Shown: piece by piece, positions 1 through 64,000 of the stretch
How the letters are laid out: every line of letters starts with the position of its first letter
Position numbering within the stretch: the stretch's first letter is position 1
NCBI GenBank assembly: GCA_037179385.1
Contig: CM074184.1
Coordinates: 17,130,001-17,194,000 of the forward strand
Length of the DNA stretch: 64,000 bases
Direction of reading: 5' to 3'
Origin: Holothuria scabra
Taxonomy: Eukaryota > Echinodermata > Holothuroidea > Aspidochirotida > Holothuriidae
Program-made: the position numbers and the translations under genes
Notes under the pieces: model-generated
What the model was told of the DNA's origin: nothing
What the model saw: the letters and a program-made list of their open reading frames with translations, nothing else
Database searches by the model: none

Positions 1-748
1 ATACCCCAGTTGAGAAATGTTTAATGCCGCACATTCCTGCTTATATTAGTGTACAATGCGTGAAATATCCTGCAAACCTGCTACTTTACTTGCTCAAAAG
101 GTTGTTCACGTGCCTCGTATAACAGATGTCATCGACATCTGCAATCTGTAGACAGCTTTAAGATACCTTATGACATCAATTAATTGTTCAATTTTGTTAC
201 GCGATATCAATTCTGTTGATTTGGCTACTTTTTTGTTCAAAGCGTATTAAAGAATTTATGGTACCAAGTATCTATTACCAGCATTAGAGGAACATTTTAA
301 TAGGCCTATTTAGAATCAAATTTTAATGCTAGTTTTGGAACATCATTTCATAATACGTACCTATACGTGTGAATTTAATCTTCATTTAGCAGCTACACTT
401 AATGGTTAGGTAAACATTCCTTTGCCACTGAAATACCAAATGAAAGATATGTAAATCGTATCTGCATTTAGCAGCTACTCTTAATGGTAAGGTTATCTTT
501 CCATGCCACGAAGACGCCAAATGAAAGATTGAATTAAAACCAGTTTTCCTTTAAAAATTTATTCGTTGAACTTAAATTTACTTCAAAGGAAAAATGAGCT
601 TTTTGAAATATTTTTATTAAATATTATTACTGTATCATCACTCACAGACACAACGTTATTAAAATGAGACTTTAAAGATGTCGAGATGAATGTAGAATGT
701 GATTACATACATAGTTTTTTGATTGTATGTAGTTACTTTCCTTTACAG
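1..748. other. Upstream intron portion
   Basis: Non-coding AT-rich sequence ending in the acceptor TTTACAG before exon 1. Apart from a two-copy direct repeat (383-529) I see no gene or regulatory site. It is presumably the 3' part of an intron whose donor lies left of the window. Confidence 0.7.
383..529. repeat. Two-copy direct repeat, 82-bp period
   Basis: CATTTAGCAGCTAC...AAATGAAAGAT occurs at 383-448 and again, about 80 percent alike, at 465-529. It is a local duplication in the intron with no coding potential. Confidence 0.75.
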
Positions 749-63892
<63,144 letters not shown>

Positions 63893-64000
63893 GTAAGCTT
63901 TTGCAAATGCTTGAAATTGATTTTTAAAACGTCCTTGTGGTTTCCTTAAAATTTTGAATAAAATTATGCTTCTAGGCTTAACATAAAGAGCATATGGCTT

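Noticed and set aside
63956..63961. AATAAA as end of the gene
   Set aside because: Exon 50 has a good donor (GTAAGC) before it and there is no in-frame stop within the exon, so this is intronic.

Overview
The window is animal genomic DNA: long AT-rich introns with GT-AG boundaries, microsatellites, SINE- and MITE-like repeats, and no bacterial-style gene packing. Almost all recognisable coding sequence belongs to one giant plus-strand gene whose two ends both lie outside the window. I identify 50 exons between 749 and 63892. They encode about 2,628 residues made of 58 EGF-like domains and 4 fibronectin type III (FN3) domains. All 49 introns are phase 1, and I translated every exon without meeting an internal stop. 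No signal peptide, membrane segment, start or stop codon is in view. The encoded region is an extracellular, Notch/fibropellin-like array, so the product is probably secreted or membrane-anchored. The organism is most likely a marine invertebrate deuterostome, with an echinoderm as best guess; this rests only on the fibropellin-like architecture and the repeat style.

The gene has three zones. Zone 1 (exons 1-25, 749-28372) mixes single-EGF exons with four FN3 exons. The three-exon module EGF-FN3-EGF recurs as exons 5-6-7, 8-9-10, 11-12-13 and 21-22-23, and exons 14-15 look like the same module without its FN3 exon. Zone 2 (31376-32881) is one uninterrupted 1,506-nt exon carrying 13 EGF domains, whereas the other EGFs in view each have their own exon. 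Zone 3 (exons 27-50, 34734-63892) is EGF only. From exon 32 to exon 47, and also in exons 27-30, two exon formats alternate strictly: type A has 11 nt before the first cysteine codon and type B has 5 nt. The array therefore appears to have grown by copying two-exon pairs. The Notch-type O-glucose consensus CxSxPC is nearly fixed in type B and patchy in type A.

The introns hold most of the mobile DNA. There is a 1.66-kb inverted-repeat element with a decayed GIY-YIG nuclease reading frame, and a short relative of it. A 1.56-kb hAT-like element is flanked by a perfect 8-bp target duplication. Two SINE-like copies have a head matching the 5' end of U2 snRNA, and three are pieces of a tRNA-derived SINE with tetranucleotide tails. 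Small TA-flanked hairpin elements, a 239-bp palindrome, a 186-bp tandem repeat, long TA and CTGA microsatellites and several long G-runs are also present. I saw no functional RNA gene, no second protein-coding gene and no promoter. The minus strand shows only shadow reading frames.
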